DNA of 64,000 nt. Origin: Protonemura montana. Lineage: Eukaryota; Arthropoda; Insecta; Plecoptera; Nemouridae. Positions 46,201 to 58,320 of the stretch are shown one piece after another. The notes beneath the pieces were generated by a model. It did not search any database. It worked only from the letters and a program-made list of their open reading frames with translations, and was not told the DNA's origin. Positions within the stretch are counted from its first letter, which is position 1; each line of letters opens with the position of its first letter. A program made the position numbers and the translations under genes. The DNA is taken from the NCBI GenBank assembly GCA_947568835.1, contig OX387611.1:872001-936000 (forward strand). The letters run 5' to 3'.

Positions 46201-47575
46201 AGCCTGAGCTACGAGCCGCCTGATACCACGACGTCGCTCGATTCGCGACGCGGCCTCGATCCACGCCGCCTGGAGTTGCGACGGTGTCCCGAGCTACGAC
46301 GCCTCAGTCGCGATCCGCATTGATCTCACGACGCCTGCTCGACTGCGCCTTGATCCACGAGTCAACGCAAACGTCGGCGCCTGACCGACTGTGACACACG
46401 GCTACATCGGCGCTATAATACTCAAGTAAACTTTATAATTGTATTCTGGCCAGACAGCTAGCTAGGGACTTAGGGGTTTATCTTATCGGATCTTTGTATA
46501 TTATCATTTATGTCATTTATCGTTTATTTATTTAAGAGAGAGTAAATTGTTATGTCGTAAGCGTATTTTGTGTAACGCGAATTTGGTATCCCGCATCCTT
46601 CCCCTCGTAGGACCACATTGCGTGCGTCGGCGACACTTTCGAGGCATCGAAGGTGGGTTTAAAGGTATTGAAAGCACATTACCTTACAAGTTCAAGTCGT
46701 TTCGTGGCAATCTTTGACTAAGCTGAAAAACAGTCCATTCTTCTTCGGTCAATTGCATAAAGAATATTGATTTGAATCGATTGAAACGTACAGGGCGGTA
46801 GGAGAACACATGCACCTACCCAAATAATTTTTAATCATATTTTTAGGCCAACTGATACGGCAGCTATTAACAAAATAAGTGAAATTGTAGCGAAATGTTG
46901 CATTGTGAAACGACGGAGAGGATTTGACGATTACAATAAAAATAACCACTGTAGCATATCCTTAAGCAAACTTCATAATTTGTATTAAATAATCATAATC
47001 AAAAATCCGCAATATATAAAATGTATTCAAAAGTATTGATAAAACGTATTGTCGAAGCTGAGCGTAAGAAATAAGTATGTACAAAAGATAAAGTATATGC
47101 AATAAACACAAAAACCAAACGTCAATAAAGTGTTCTTACTTGACCCGTCGTTCGAAGTTTCTGTCCTTAACAGCATCGCTGCCCGTAACAATCGCCACCG
47201 ACACAAGCATGACAGTCACCGCCCTCGGAAACGTGACCGACCAAAAGCGACACCACTTCTTCGTGTGTTCATCGACCGCCTTGGTGTACTCGTCGTAGGG
47301 AGGGTACAGTTCGTCCACGTTACGCAGCAGCTGCACGAGCTCGGTCAGCTCGTCGTTCTTCAGCACGAAGGTCAAGTAGATGGTTAATGGTATGAGAGAC
47401 CCGATGAAGTTGCCCAGACATTCAGAGACTTCGCCGAAGTCGTCCAAGTTTTTGTAGATGTACATGGGAAAGCCGTATGAGAAATTATAAGCGGCGTAAA
47501 AGCCAATGGTAAATGAAATGACTCGTTTGATGTAATAGCCGAGGCGTCTGGGCGCGCTTCTGTCAATCCAGAATC
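40268..47575 (-). CDS. Odorant receptor-like gene (7tm_6)
   Basis: Six minus-strand exons with GT/AG borders and compatible phases: 47575-47140, 42588-42257, 42108-41997, 41406-41307, 40969-40868, 40423-40268; together 412 codons, close to the usual 380-420. Family features in order: first membrane segment (YYIKRVISFTIGFYAAYNF), NDELTELVQLLRNVDELYPP, the YPFDVNQPGLFGIVFVAF segment, then NMRGQLRSLNHKF, the conserved DCIAHHCDLLK, YWNAFFSVNLVVCLAQSVLV, FYSMLGIFCFLSQQIT, and the C-terminal TAAGFIPLSLDTFKS (family: tAg.f.plSleTF). Such proteins are ligand-binding subunits of odorant-gated cation channels with Orco in sensory dendrites. The start codon exon and the last short exon (family: SYSYFtlL) were not identified. 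Intron 1 (4.55 kb) holds a solo LTR. Confidence 0.82.
42589..45579. other. Odorant-receptor intron 1, left part
   Basis: About 3 kb with no supported exon. It contains a G16-like homopolymer near 43118-43131 and short unremarkable open frames. Confidence 0.5.
45584..46688 (+). mobile_element. Solo-LTR-like element, copy B
   Basis: 1,105 bp, TGTGAGGTGC...CCTTACA, same family and orientation as 20615-21913 but with three 89-bp subrepeats rather than five. It is flanked by a perfect 4-bp duplication AGTT (45580-45583, 46689-46692), as expected for LTR-retrotransposon insertion followed by LTR-LTR recombination. It lies in intron 1 of the odorant-receptor gene. Confidence 0.8.
46693..47139. other. 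Odorant-receptor intron 1, right part
   Basis: AT-rich intron remainder; nothing recognised. Confidence 0.5.
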
Positions 47576-48544
47576 CTGTTGACAGAATTTTCGTCTCTTA
47601 GATGCATCTTAGGGATTGAGTGAAGGCGTTGTGGTGTTTTACGGGGTTTTATCGTCTGCATCTTCTCTTTCTGGGGGATCCAGGGAACAAAATCACATTT
47701 TTGGTTAATTAATTGGGGCTGGTAAAAACGGTTCAGCAACGAAAACGAATCTCTTTTCACTACATTTTCCAGAAAATTTATTCTTAAAAAATCTAAAATG
47801 TATAGAACTCATTAGGTAGGCTTTTAAAAATGGTAGCTCGAGTATTTTTTTATATGTAGTTTGGAAATGTTAACAGATTGAAGAAATTTGGGATTTACAG
47901 TTGCTTCAAAAACTCCGATTTTTTTCGATTTTTTTCTAAAAAAAAAAACGGAGAACGCAATATTGTATTTGAAATGTCAACTAGTTAATGTAGAATACAA
48001 AATAAAGTTATTTATCCCTCTCCGGCATTTGCAATTTAAATCAGATTTCCCCACATCTAGCAAGTTTCAACACAAGCACGACACGGGATATTGATGTGAA
48101 TTTGTTTCGAGGCGTAATAATAGGTTTGGTCGTTTCCGGCTGGCAGAGGAAAAGCAATTGAAAAAACGATATTGTTTTAATTATCAGCTTTGTCAAACTT
48201 TTATTTCATTGCCATCTGGTTTACTTAACATGAATTAACATTCGAAAGACAATCGAAACCAATGTCATAGATACACAACGCATCATTCTAGCAGGCCGTG
48301 TTTGTTTTAGAACATGTGCTATGCTTGTCATTCCATGGATCAAAATGAAGTAACAATGCATGAATATGACCTCTGACTTAAAGTTGGACTTCTGTTTGGT
48401 TAAACGATTTTTTCTTGAGTCAAAACAATGAAAAACCCCGTTCACGGAAAAAATCTAAAAAACTATTGGGTGGCTCAATCACCTATTTTCCATTTGGCGG
48501 CAAACTTCCTGGATTACGTCACGAGTGAGAGACGGGTTACATTG

Positions 48545-49784
48545 GCGCTGTGCGCTCGATGGCTCCCCGCTTGCCGAGGCTGCTTCTTGCGAATAGCAGT
48601 GCGGTATTTTATCTCAAGTGTGTGATTTTTGTCCTTACAATTATTGTTTTAATTGTAAGACGACTGCAGGATGTTGGGGAAACATTGTTGTTTGTACCAG
48701 CGCTCGAATGGGTCGGGCAACACAAATTTGAAATTTTTCATCGGCTAGATTGAGCACATTTTCGTCTATCTCTCTTTGATTGATTGATTATTTTTCAATA
48801 TAAACTGCCTACATTTGAATTCGTCTTGTCAAAAAGATCAATAGAAGTTTTAGCGTCACATTTCCGAATTGAAGCTTATGTCCCAGCGCCAAATCTGCTT
48901 TTAATTGTAGCAAGTTTGAAATAACCCACTGAGAAATTATTTCTCAAACTATTATTATAAAAATTACTATTTTCATTTTTAGTATTATTTGCATTTATCT
49001 GATTCTCTAATCGATAGATTTGAATTTGTCTGGCTATATAAATGACCGGCGAGCTTGGATGGAAGTTTTGATGTCATATGAACGGATTTAAGCGCTTGTC
49101 CCAGCGCCAAATCTGCTTCTTATTGTAGCAAGTTTGTAATACCACTCTGAGAAAATGTCGAGTCGATTTTAAGTCTAGTAATTCCATCCTGTCAACAAAC
49201 TGCGGTGGGTTACATACGAACACATTGGCTCACGCTTATCGGCGATGTGAATTACATGGAGAACAAAGTAGCTTAATGAGGGTGTAAATGTCAAGAAACA
49301 GACCAATCTTTCTGCAGGTTTCCTGGCCGCACAGTTTAAGTTAAAATTCTCGATATCGAGTAAGTTGTAAATAAAAATTAAACTAACGAACTACTTGTTT
49401 ATTTTTTCGGATTTTTTTTCTTTTTACTTTTCCATGTGCGCTCATCCGAACTTGGTTAACAATTACAACTTTAAGGGAGAATTTTGGTAAGTAAATAAAA
49501 ATCGAAAAAAAAACTGTTGTTTAAAGTGTAATTATTTGTCTACAACATACCTACTCGATTTCTAGAAGTCTAGCCTGAACGGTGCGGTCAGGAAAGTTCT
49601 CGAAAGATTGGTCTGAAATCGCTACGGACCTCTGTGTTAAGGATTCTAAAAGTTCAACAATCTGCGCCCACAGATTGGTTGTTTACGTTTTCCAGATAAA
49701 TATTTTTTTTATGTTCACTTGTTTATAATTATCAAGCAAAAAATACTCTAAATCATATTTTGTGTAGGAGACCACCAAACGATT
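48545..49784. other. Unpaired insert in left palindrome arm
   Basis: About 1.24 kb with no partner in the right arm. An internal near-duplicate (CCCAGCGCCAAATCTGCTT at about 48882 and 49090) shows a 200-bp tandem-like repeat. No gene seen. Confidence 0.5.
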
Positions 49785-49848
49785 TGGCGTGTTGGTAACG
49801 CCAGTCCTCGTGAAATCACCGAAGTTAAGCAACACTGCGCCGGGAAAC
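49785..49848 (+). mobile_element. 5S-head fragment
   Basis: TTTGGCGTGTTGGTAACGCC, then GAAATCACCGAAGTTAAGCA, closely 5S-like, ending at CTAGTTGAAA. Its inverted partner is at 53805-53885. Confidence 0.65.
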
Positions 49849-50289
49849 TAGTTGAAAAAATAAACTTAAATACAATACTTCATCCCTTTCAAGCATCAAA
49901 TTTCAATACAAAGAACCTGATTTATTACAACTTCCTGTTCTGCCCACAGAGGCCATGAAGCCTTTCGGTCAGCCTCGGACCAAGAGTTTAAATCTCGCTC
50001 GTAGCTACCGGAGTAACTTGTAACCTCCGGGCTAATTTCTGCAGGGTCCACACTTCACTTGCCAACAAGCCACCAGGTGCGCTTGCCCCGGACACCAACT
50101 CACCCGTGACTTGCAGCATCTGCATGTTCTTCTCGAGGACCCTCATTCTGCACACTTTGACTTCATACACTCCTTGGCCTGATTGTCAGACACACAACGT
50201 TTTAAAGCGGCGACAGATAAAAAGGAGGGGAAAAACATGCAAGGTAAAAACAAGAATAAAACTTGAATAATGTTTTTATGTCAATTTGT

Positions 50290-50590
50290 TGCCAGACGCA
50301 ATGATAGGTTTGGCTGTCAGTCAGCAAGCCAGGGGATAGCAATTGTTTGACATATGCAATGTGACACGAATCAGTTTCATGAATTCATGAAATCATGAAA
50401 TATTGATTCACACGTTGAGACTCTTTTTATTTCAGGTACAACCAGATGTGTGTCGGGCTGGATATGGAAAAAGACTCGTTCGATGACGCAGAATATGAGG
50501 CACGTCGTTAGAGGCACTCTGCCAGACACTACGGCGCAAGTCTGTTGTACACATGTGCTATATTTGTGAGTCCATAGATGAAAAGGAAGA
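50290..50590. repeat. Diverged third copy of the arm sequence
   Basis: In the same orientation as 48108-48330: CAATGATAGGTTTGGCTGTC and ACATGTGCTATATTTGTGAG correspond to stretches of the left arm. Confidence 0.5.
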
Positions 50591-50730
50591 GATTAACAAA
50601 TTGCTTCGTCTCACAATATTGTAGAAACTTTTTTTAATTTTAAAGTGGTCAAGATAATTAAATCTGAAACAAAATTATGTTTTTGTACTTGGTTTCCATC
50701 AAAAGTAATAAAAAAATATATATTAATAAG

Positions 50731-50766
<36 letters not shown>

Positions 50767-50767
50767 T

Positions 50768-53523
50768 AACCTTATATAAAAGCTTTAAAATGGCGATGTT
50801 CAACTTTTTAGTTTGTATCTGACCAGCTGACCAGCTGACCAGCTGGGGTAACATTTTTCTGTACATGTTGATTTAAATTGCGAAATTTGGTTAAAAACGT
50901 GTGCAATTGGGTTATAATTGTTCAAAATTAAAATCTCTATCCTATTGTGACACTTTGAGGGTGATTTGAAAGCGTTTTTTTGGTGAAATATTGATAATTG
51001 TGTTTGAAATTTCCTGCCTAGGAAAATTGGAGCCATGTCTCACAGTTCGATTTTTATTTGATTCAAAACTTGCCTATTACTCACCCGCAGCAGCTCGGTA
51101 ATACTCTTCATGCATGCCTATGAAATTTATTGAAGAAATTGAGCACAAACGCTGTTATTTACGTTCGCTTTAAGTGAAATAGAAATAATTTTGCAAAAAG
51201 TTTGACAGATGCATTCATTTGTTTGGTTTTTTGACCACTGCAGGGTGAACGAATTCTTAAACTTATCTTTGCGGCAGTGCATTCAGGATATTCAAACGTC
51301 AATGTCAATGTCAACGTCAATGTCAAATTCTTTTCAATATCTCTAAAACTGAAGGGAAATAAATGACAAAACTGATATATTGTTGGTGTCTTGGCTAGCA
51401 AGATTGGTAAGCCCAGATTCTAAAAGGTATTTCACAAGTTTCACTCTCTAAGAAATATTTCAAGAAATCATACACGGAAATCTTTTGACAGCCAACTTCG
51501 TTTGTTTTCGAAATTGTCATCGTGGTCACTTTGGAATTCACAGAGTTTCCACAATGCAGTGACCCCAAGTGAAATAAGCGGCAAATTTCAAATAAAATAA
51601 ATGGGGGTACTTTTGGTTGTGGTCCCATTAGAGGCTTTACATTAAAACCAAAATGCACAATCCCTCAAAATCTTAAGGTGCCGTTAGGCATCGGGTACTG
51701 CTAGTTAACCTTATATAAAAGCTTTAAAATGGCGATGTTCAACTTTTTAGTTTGTATCTGACCAGCTGACCAGCTGACCAGCTGGGGTAACATTTTTCTG
51801 TACATGTTGATTTAAATTGCGAAATTTGGTTAAAAACGTGTGCAATTGGGTTATAATTGTACAAAATTAAAATCTCTATCCTATTGTGACACTTTGAGGG
51901 TGATTTGAAAGCGTTTTTTTGGTGAAATATTGATAATTATGTTTGAAATTTCCTGCCTAGGAAAATTGGAGCCATGTCTCACAGTTCGATTTTTATTTGA
52001 TTCAAAACTTGCCTATTACTCACCCGCAGCAGCTCGGTAATACTCTTCATGCATGCCTATGAAATTTATTGAAGAAATTGAGCACAAACGCTGTTATTTA
52101 CGTTCGCTTTAAGTGAAATAGAAATAATTTTGCAAAAAGTTTGACAGATGCATTCATTTGTTTGGTTTTTTGACCACTGCAGGGTGAACGAATTCTTAAA
52201 CTTATCTTTGAGGCAGTGCATTCAGGATATTTAAACGTCAAACGGGATTAGAACGTCAAATACTTTTAAGAAACCGGTCAAACATTGCTGGAGATAATTT
52301 TGAATTTTACATGACTTCAGAGCACGACCCAACGCGACATTTATACAGTGATTTGATGGGATTTTCGTCATGAATTTTATTTAAAACTGGCTGGCAAGGA
52401 AAGATTTTGACAGATGTCAAACAACTTAATTACCGAAGAAACTTACATTTTGTCAATTTAAAGTGCAACATCTTAAAACATCTTTTTAGTAAGATCTGGT
52501 GGAGATGTAAAAGGTATTTCACAACTTTTACTTTCTAAGAAAATATTTCAAGAAATCATGCACGGAAATCTTTTGACAGCCAACGTCGTTTGTTTTCGAA
52601 ATTGTCATCGGGGTCACTTTGGAATTCACAGAGTTTCCACAATGCAGTGACCCCGAGTGAAATAAGCGGCAAATTTCAAATAAAATAAATGGGGGTACTG
52701 TTGGTTATGGTCCCATTTAAACAAAAATGCCCACTCCCTCAATATCTTAAGGTGCCGTTAGGCATCGGGTTCTGCTAGTTAACCTTATATAAAAGCCTTA
52801 AATTGCGATGTTCAACTTTTTTAGTTTGTCTCTGGCTGCTGGCTGGGGTAACATTTTTCTGTACATGTCGTTTTAAATTGCGAAATTTGGTTAAAAACGT
52901 GTGCAATTGGGTTATAATTGTTCAAAATTAAAATCTCTATCCTATTGTGACACTTTGAGGGTGATTTGAAAGCGTTTTTTTGGTGAAATATTGATAATTG
53001 TGTTTGAAATTTCCTGCCTAGGAAAATTGGAGCCATGTCTCACAGTTCGATTTTTATTTCATTCAAAACTTGCCTTTAAATGACCTGCAGCAGTTTGGTA
53101 ATACTGTTTATGCATGCCTATGAAAGTTATTGAAGAAATTGAGCACAAACGCTGTTATTTACGTTCGTTTTAAGTGAAATAGAAATAATTTTGCAAAAAG
53201 TTTGACAGATGCATTCATTTGTTTGGTTTTTTGACCACTGCAGGGTTAACGAATTCTTAAACTTATCTTTGCGGCAGTGCATTCAGGATATTTAAACGTC
53301 AAAAAGGATTAGAACATCAAATACTTTTTAGAAATCAATCAAACATTGCTGGGAATAATTTTAAATCTTACATGACTTCAGAGCACGACCCAACGCAACA
53401 TTTCTATGCTGATTTGATGGGATTTTCATTATAAATTTTATTTGAAACTGGCTGGCAAGGAAAGGTTTTGACAGTTCTCAAACAATGTCAAACAACTTAA
53501 TTACCGAAGAAACTTAAATTTTG
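50768..53523. repeat. Three tandem copies of an about 1-kb repeat
   Basis: Units start TTAACCTTATATAAAAGC at 50768, 51705 and 52780; lengths about 937, 1,075 and at least 744 bp (the third is cut by the palindrome arm). Each has a short GACCAGCTGACCAGCTGACC run near its start (reduced in unit 3). Units 1 and 2 end GGTGCCGTTAGGCATCGGGT followed by an 8-nt spacer and CTAG. A diverged fourth copy is at 55991-56760. No coding sense found. Confidence 0.85.
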
Positions 53524-54675
53524 ATGCTGCAAGTCCTGGGTGAGTCTGTGTCCGGGGCAAGCGCACCTGGCGGCTGGTTGGCAAGTGACGCGTGGACCCT
53601 GCAGAAATTAGGCCGGCCTTACAAGTTTCTCTGGTAGCATCCAGTGAGATTTCAACTCCTGGTCTGAGGCTGACTGGAAGGTTTCGTTGCCTCAATGGGC
53701 AAAACAGGAAGTTGTAATAAATCAGGTTCTTTGTATTGGCATTTGATTTGATTTGCAAATGCTTGCAATAGATAAAGTATTGTATTTAAAAGTATTGTTT
53801 CAACTAGTTTCACAGCACAGTGTTGCTTGTGTCTCACGAGGACCGGTGTCGCCAACACGCCAAACTCGTCTTCTACTCGTGACGTCACTCAGGCAGCTTG
53901 CCACCAAATAATAAAAATAATTGGTTTTTATTCCATTTGATTTCATGTACCTAATTTTGGAACTTCATTTTTCAGACTTGATACATTTATAAATTCATCA
54001 AGTGTTTAAAAACAATTTTTGGTTATAAATTGCATAAGTATACTTGAAAATTGTTTGTCCTCTTTACGAATTTGCATATGTTTGGGGAGTAAGTTTAACA
54101 ATCATATAATAGGTGATTTATAGGTAGACAGTTAAACGGTGATTGAGCAACCCAACAAACGGGTTATTTCATTGTTTAGCATTCTTGACTAAAGAAAAAA
54201 ACGTATAAGCGAATCGAAGTCCAACTTTAAGACGGAGGTCATATTCATGTTTTGTTCCCCCATTTGATCCATTGAATGACAAGCATAGCACATGTTCTAA
54301 AACAAACACGGCCAGCTAGAATGATGCGTTGTGTTTCTATGACATTAAACGCCAGGCGCAAAGTTTCGATTGTCTTATATGAGCAATGTTAATTCATGTA
54401 AAGTAAACCAGGTGGCAATGAAAGAAAACTTTGACGAAGTTGAATCTTTAAACAATATCGATTTTTTAAATTGCTTTTCCTCGGCCGGCTGGCAGACAAC
54501 GGAACCTATCATTACGCCTCAAAACTAATTCACATCAACATCCCGTGTTGTACTTGTGTTGAAACTTGTAAGATTTGGGTAAGTCTGGTGTAAATTACAT
54601 ATGGCGAAAAGGGAGAAATATATATTTTTTTATTTTTTTATTAACAAGTTGACATTTTAAATTAAATAATGCGTT
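53524..54675. repeat. Right arm of the large palindrome
   Basis: Partner of the left arm; contiguous here, without the 1.24-kb insert. It includes an inverted 5S-head fragment (53805-53885: complement of TTTGGCGTGTTGGCGACACC). Confidence 0.75.
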
Positions 54676-54956
54676 TTTCTGAAGGGCTGAAGATTGTAAG
54701 GTTTTGCTAATCAAATTAAAAACAATACCAAGAGTTAGGATTGGAAACAATGATTTATTAAAATGTTGTTCCGGCGAACCGGTGATAGCTAAAGAGGATC
54801 GAAGTCAACTGACTCTCCTCGGGGTCGCAGCCTTTCAGCATCGTTTATCAGCAATAATCTGGGGTGGAAAGATCAAATCATAAGGGTGACCAGAAGAAGC
54901 ATATGTACACTGAATTTTCTTATGAGGCAGTGGGAAGTGATTTAAAATAAAAGGCA

Positions 54957-55010
54957 TATTTTGCTTTGGTGAGACCAGGGACAGAATATGGTGCCTCGGT
55001 ATGGGATCCC
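54957..55010 (+). mobile_element. Short LINE fragment fused to a second LINE
   Basis: Translation YFALVRPGTEYGASVWDPQ is the conserved lvrp.LEYassvWdP motif near the ORF2 C-terminus. It directly abuts the more N-terminal RT sequence of the next LINE, so the order is not that of one element. Confidence 0.6.
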
Positions 55011-55990
55011 CAAAATTAAAACGCTTTGGAATTAATGGTATAGCAAATAATTGGATTAAATCATATTTAAAAGATAGGAAACAAATAACAAAAGTAACTG
55101 ACTCAAAGGGCACTCAACATTTTTCAGACGAAGTTTTTATTAATATCGGAGTGCCACAGGGATCTATTATTGCCCCAATTTTATTTATTTTATTTACGGA
55201 CGATATGTCAGAAAATGTTCCGACTGGACACTTAACTCAGTTTGCAGATGATACCACCCACTTTTTAAAAGCCGATGATGGAGAAGATAACGATCCTGCA
55301 TTCATAAACAAAAACAGTGCAGCCACAGACCAAATTGCAAAATGGGTAATACAAAATAAACTTTCTATAAATAAATCTAAAACTGTTATGCTCCAATTTC
55401 ACCCTAAAATTAACTTAAATTTCAATACAAGTCCTCTAATTTACTTAAATGGTCAGAGTATAGTGCTACAAAATTCAACCAAATATCTAGGATTAATGCT
55501 TGACAGTAAATTGAACTGGCATGAACAGATAGATAGGGTGAGCAAACAAATGGCTTCTGGTTGCTTTCTAATAAAGCGCATAATGCAAATTTGTAATTTT
55601 AACACAGCAAAGTTAGTGCATCATTCCTACGTTCATTCTAGAATTGCGTATGGTATTTTATTATGGGGACATTCGAATTATGCAAAGAGACTTTTTATTT
55701 TACAAAAAAGAGCGGTTCGATATCTTGCCTCCGCTAATTTTAATCCGTGTACGGCTTGGACATATTTTAAAGATTCCTGCAGACCACTTTTTATCGAGTT
55801 TGATATTTTAACACTACCATGCATGTACATTTATAGTGCAGTTTTTTATGTAATTGACAACAAAAATCAAACAATTGAACAAAATAAAATTCATAGTTAT
55901 TGCACTAGAAACAATTTTACATTAAAACTAGATAAACATTGTTCATCATTTAATAATAGGAGCCCAATGGCAAATGGTATATGTTTTTAT
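55011..55990 (+). mobile_element. LINE reverse transcriptase, both ends truncated
   Basis: Open frame of about 325 residues covering the RT palm and thumb of a jockey/CR1-like non-LTR element: IANNWIKSYLKDRKQ, VPQGSIIAPILFILF, the catalytic FADDTTHF, then KYLGLMLDSKLNWHEQI and LQKRAVRYLASANF. No stop inside. The 5' end is lost at about 55011, and the 3' end is cut at FNNRSPMANGICFY where a 50.8-kb-type repeat begins (55991). Without endonuclease or complete ORF2 it is not autonomous. Confidence 0.88.
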
Positions 55991-56805
55991 TAACCTTATA
56001 TAAAAGCTTTAAAATTGTGATGTTCAACTTTTTAGTTTGTGGGTAGCTGGCTGGGTGGGTGGCTGGGATGTAACCGGCCGCTCTACTGGTTATGGAAATT
56101 GCGAAATGAGACTCAAAACGTACGGAAATGGGCTAGAATTTTTCAGAATTAACTTTTACATTGGCGTGCGACATTTTCACAGCGATTAAAAATCGTTTTC
56201 ATGGTGAAAAGTTGCTAAATATGACGGCAAGATATCTCAGAGCCAGGCGATGCAGCTCGATTTTATAACTATTTTAATACTCAAGTTTTTCTAGCCTCGA
56301 GCTTTGCGGTGATTTTTCATGCATTCGTAATAAAGTTTTTGATGTAATTGAGCGAAAACACATTCAATTGCGATCGTTTTACGTGAAAAAGAATTAATTT
56401 TGCTAATAAACTGACAGCTTTGATCAATTGTTTGCTATTTTGACACCACAGCAAGGTGTACGAAATCGTGAATGTATCTTCTCAGCAGTGGATCATCAGG
56501 CCAAATTAAACGTCAAAATGGGTTGAAATGTCAAACTATCTACTAAAACCCCTTTGTTTTTGGCGAAAATCGGTCAAAAACGACAGGAAATGGTTATAAT
56601 TTGTACATGATTTCGAAGCATGATATGAAACGCGACATATTTAAGGTGAGTTGATGGCATACGGCGATTTGACAGGATTCCAAATGCCACTTCATATGAA
56701 ACAGGTAGGTAAGGAAAAAGTTTGACTCTTTACAGGCGTAAAAATTGTATTTTTATTGCACATTTTGTGTTCAATTGAATTTCTTTAGTTTAATTGTGTT
56801 TCATA
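55991..56805. repeat. Fourth, diverged copy of the about 1-kb repeat
   Basis: Starts TTAACCTTATATAAAAGC exactly as the units at 50768-53523, then diverges (GGCTGGGTGGGTGGCTGGG instead of the GACCAGCTG run). Confidence 0.65.
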
Positions 56806-57317
56806 AAGGTATAAACATCTTGCCGATTTAAGCCGAAATTGTTCAAATACGACGCATACTATTCAACCCCAGCCTAGACAAGATTCCACCACCAATTTCA
56901 AACGGAAATGATATTTCCGACTTTTATGCAAATCACCTGTGGGTTAACTTTCCATTGCTAGCAACCTAAGCATGGAATATGGATTTCTTAACAACCAAAC
57001 TGTACTAAACATGTTTTTTAGAGATTATTCCGACAAATCTTGATTTTGAGTGACAGATCGCAAAAACAGGTGACAATTCTTTTGCATCGACGTAAGAAGC
57101 CGTGAAAAAAATTATAATTTTCAAGACTGCCGTGAATTAGCAACAGGTTTTCAAACGCAAAGTGTTTAGTGAGAACATTTTTATTTAAATTTGTGTTTTT
57201 TTTAACGCGCAAATACGTAATTGGTACCTATATCAAGGTACCTATTGATTGTTTTGAATGCGAAAAACAATGCATTCACAATTTCTTTGGCAATTTTAAA
57301 GGCTGTCCTGAACATTT
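56806..57317. repeat. Dispersed repeat, 56-kb copy
   Basis: Partner of 27746-27811 plus 29978-30470. It runs directly into the pentanucleotide array, and a piece of it (AATCACCTGTGGGTTTAATT) reappears beyond the array at 60340-60410. Confidence 0.7.
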
Positions 57318-58320
57318 GGCATAGCATAGCACAGCAAAGCATAGCATAGCATAGCAAAGCATAGCAAAGCATAGCATAGCATAGCATAGCAAAGCATAGC
57401 ATAGCATAGCATAGCATAGCATAGCAAAGCATAGCAAAGCATAGCATAGCAAAGCAAAGCAAAGCATAGCATAGCATAGCATAGCAAAGCATAGCATAGC
57501 ATTGCAAAGCATAGCATAGCATAGCATAGCATAGCATAGCATAGCATTGCATAGCATAGCATATCATAGCAAAGCATAGCATAGCATAGCATAGCATAGC
57601 ATAGCAAAGCATAGAATAGCAAAGCATAGCATAGCTTATCAAAGCATAGCATAGCAAAGCATAGCATAGCATAGCATAGCAAAGCAAAGCATAGCATAGC
57701 TTATCAAAGCATAGCATAGCAGAGCATAGCATAGCATAGCATAGCATAGCATAGCATAGAATAGCATAGCATAGCATAGCTTATCAAAGCATAGCATAGC
57801 ATAGCAAAGCATATCATAGCAAAGCATAGCATAGCAAAGCATAGCAAAGCATAGCAAAGCATAGCATAGCATAGCATAGCATAGCAAAGCATAGCAAAGC
57901 ATAGCAAAGCATAGCAAAGCAAAGCAAAGCATAGCATAGCAAAGCATAGCATAACATAACATAGCATAGCATAGCATAGCATAGAATAACAAAGCATAGC
58001 ATAGCATAGCAAAGCAAAGCATAGCATAGCATAGCAAAGCATAGCAAAGCAAAGCAAAGCATAGCATTGCATAGCATAGCAAAGCATAGCATAGCATAGC
58101 ATAGCATAGCATAGCAAAGCATAGCATAGCATAGCATAGCAAAGCATAGCAAAGCATAAATAAATAAATAAAATAATAAAATAATAAATAAATAAATAAA
58201 TAAAATAGCAAAGCATAGCATAGCAAAGCATAGCATAGCATTGCAAAGCATAGAATAGCATAGCATAGCTTATCAAAGCAAAGCATAGCATAGCAAAGCA
58301 TATCATAGCAAAGCATAGCA
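57318..58320. repeat. Pentanucleotide array (ATAGC/AAAGC)n, first part
   Basis: About 1 kb of 5-bp units, mainly ATAGC with AAAGC variants, interrupted at 58158-58205 by an (AAATA)n-like stretch. Higher-order blocks recur (TAGCTTATCAAAGC at 57632, 57692, 57780, 58266). Open frames on the minus strand (MLCYAMLCYA...) only reflect the periodicity. Confidence 0.95.

Larger units (their letters stand above)
47950..50145. repeat. Left arm of a large imperfect palindrome
   Basis: Blocks 47950-48545 and 49785-50145 match, in reverse order and orientation, 53524-54675. Examples: AAGTTTCAACACAAG, GGTGGCTCAATCACC, CCTGGATTACGTCACGAGT and the segment around GCGCTTGCCCCGGACAC. 48545-49785 is extra sequence without a partner. 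Part of the arm (49785-49845) is a 5S-head fragment, TTTGGCGTGTTGGTAACGCC. Confidence 0.75.
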
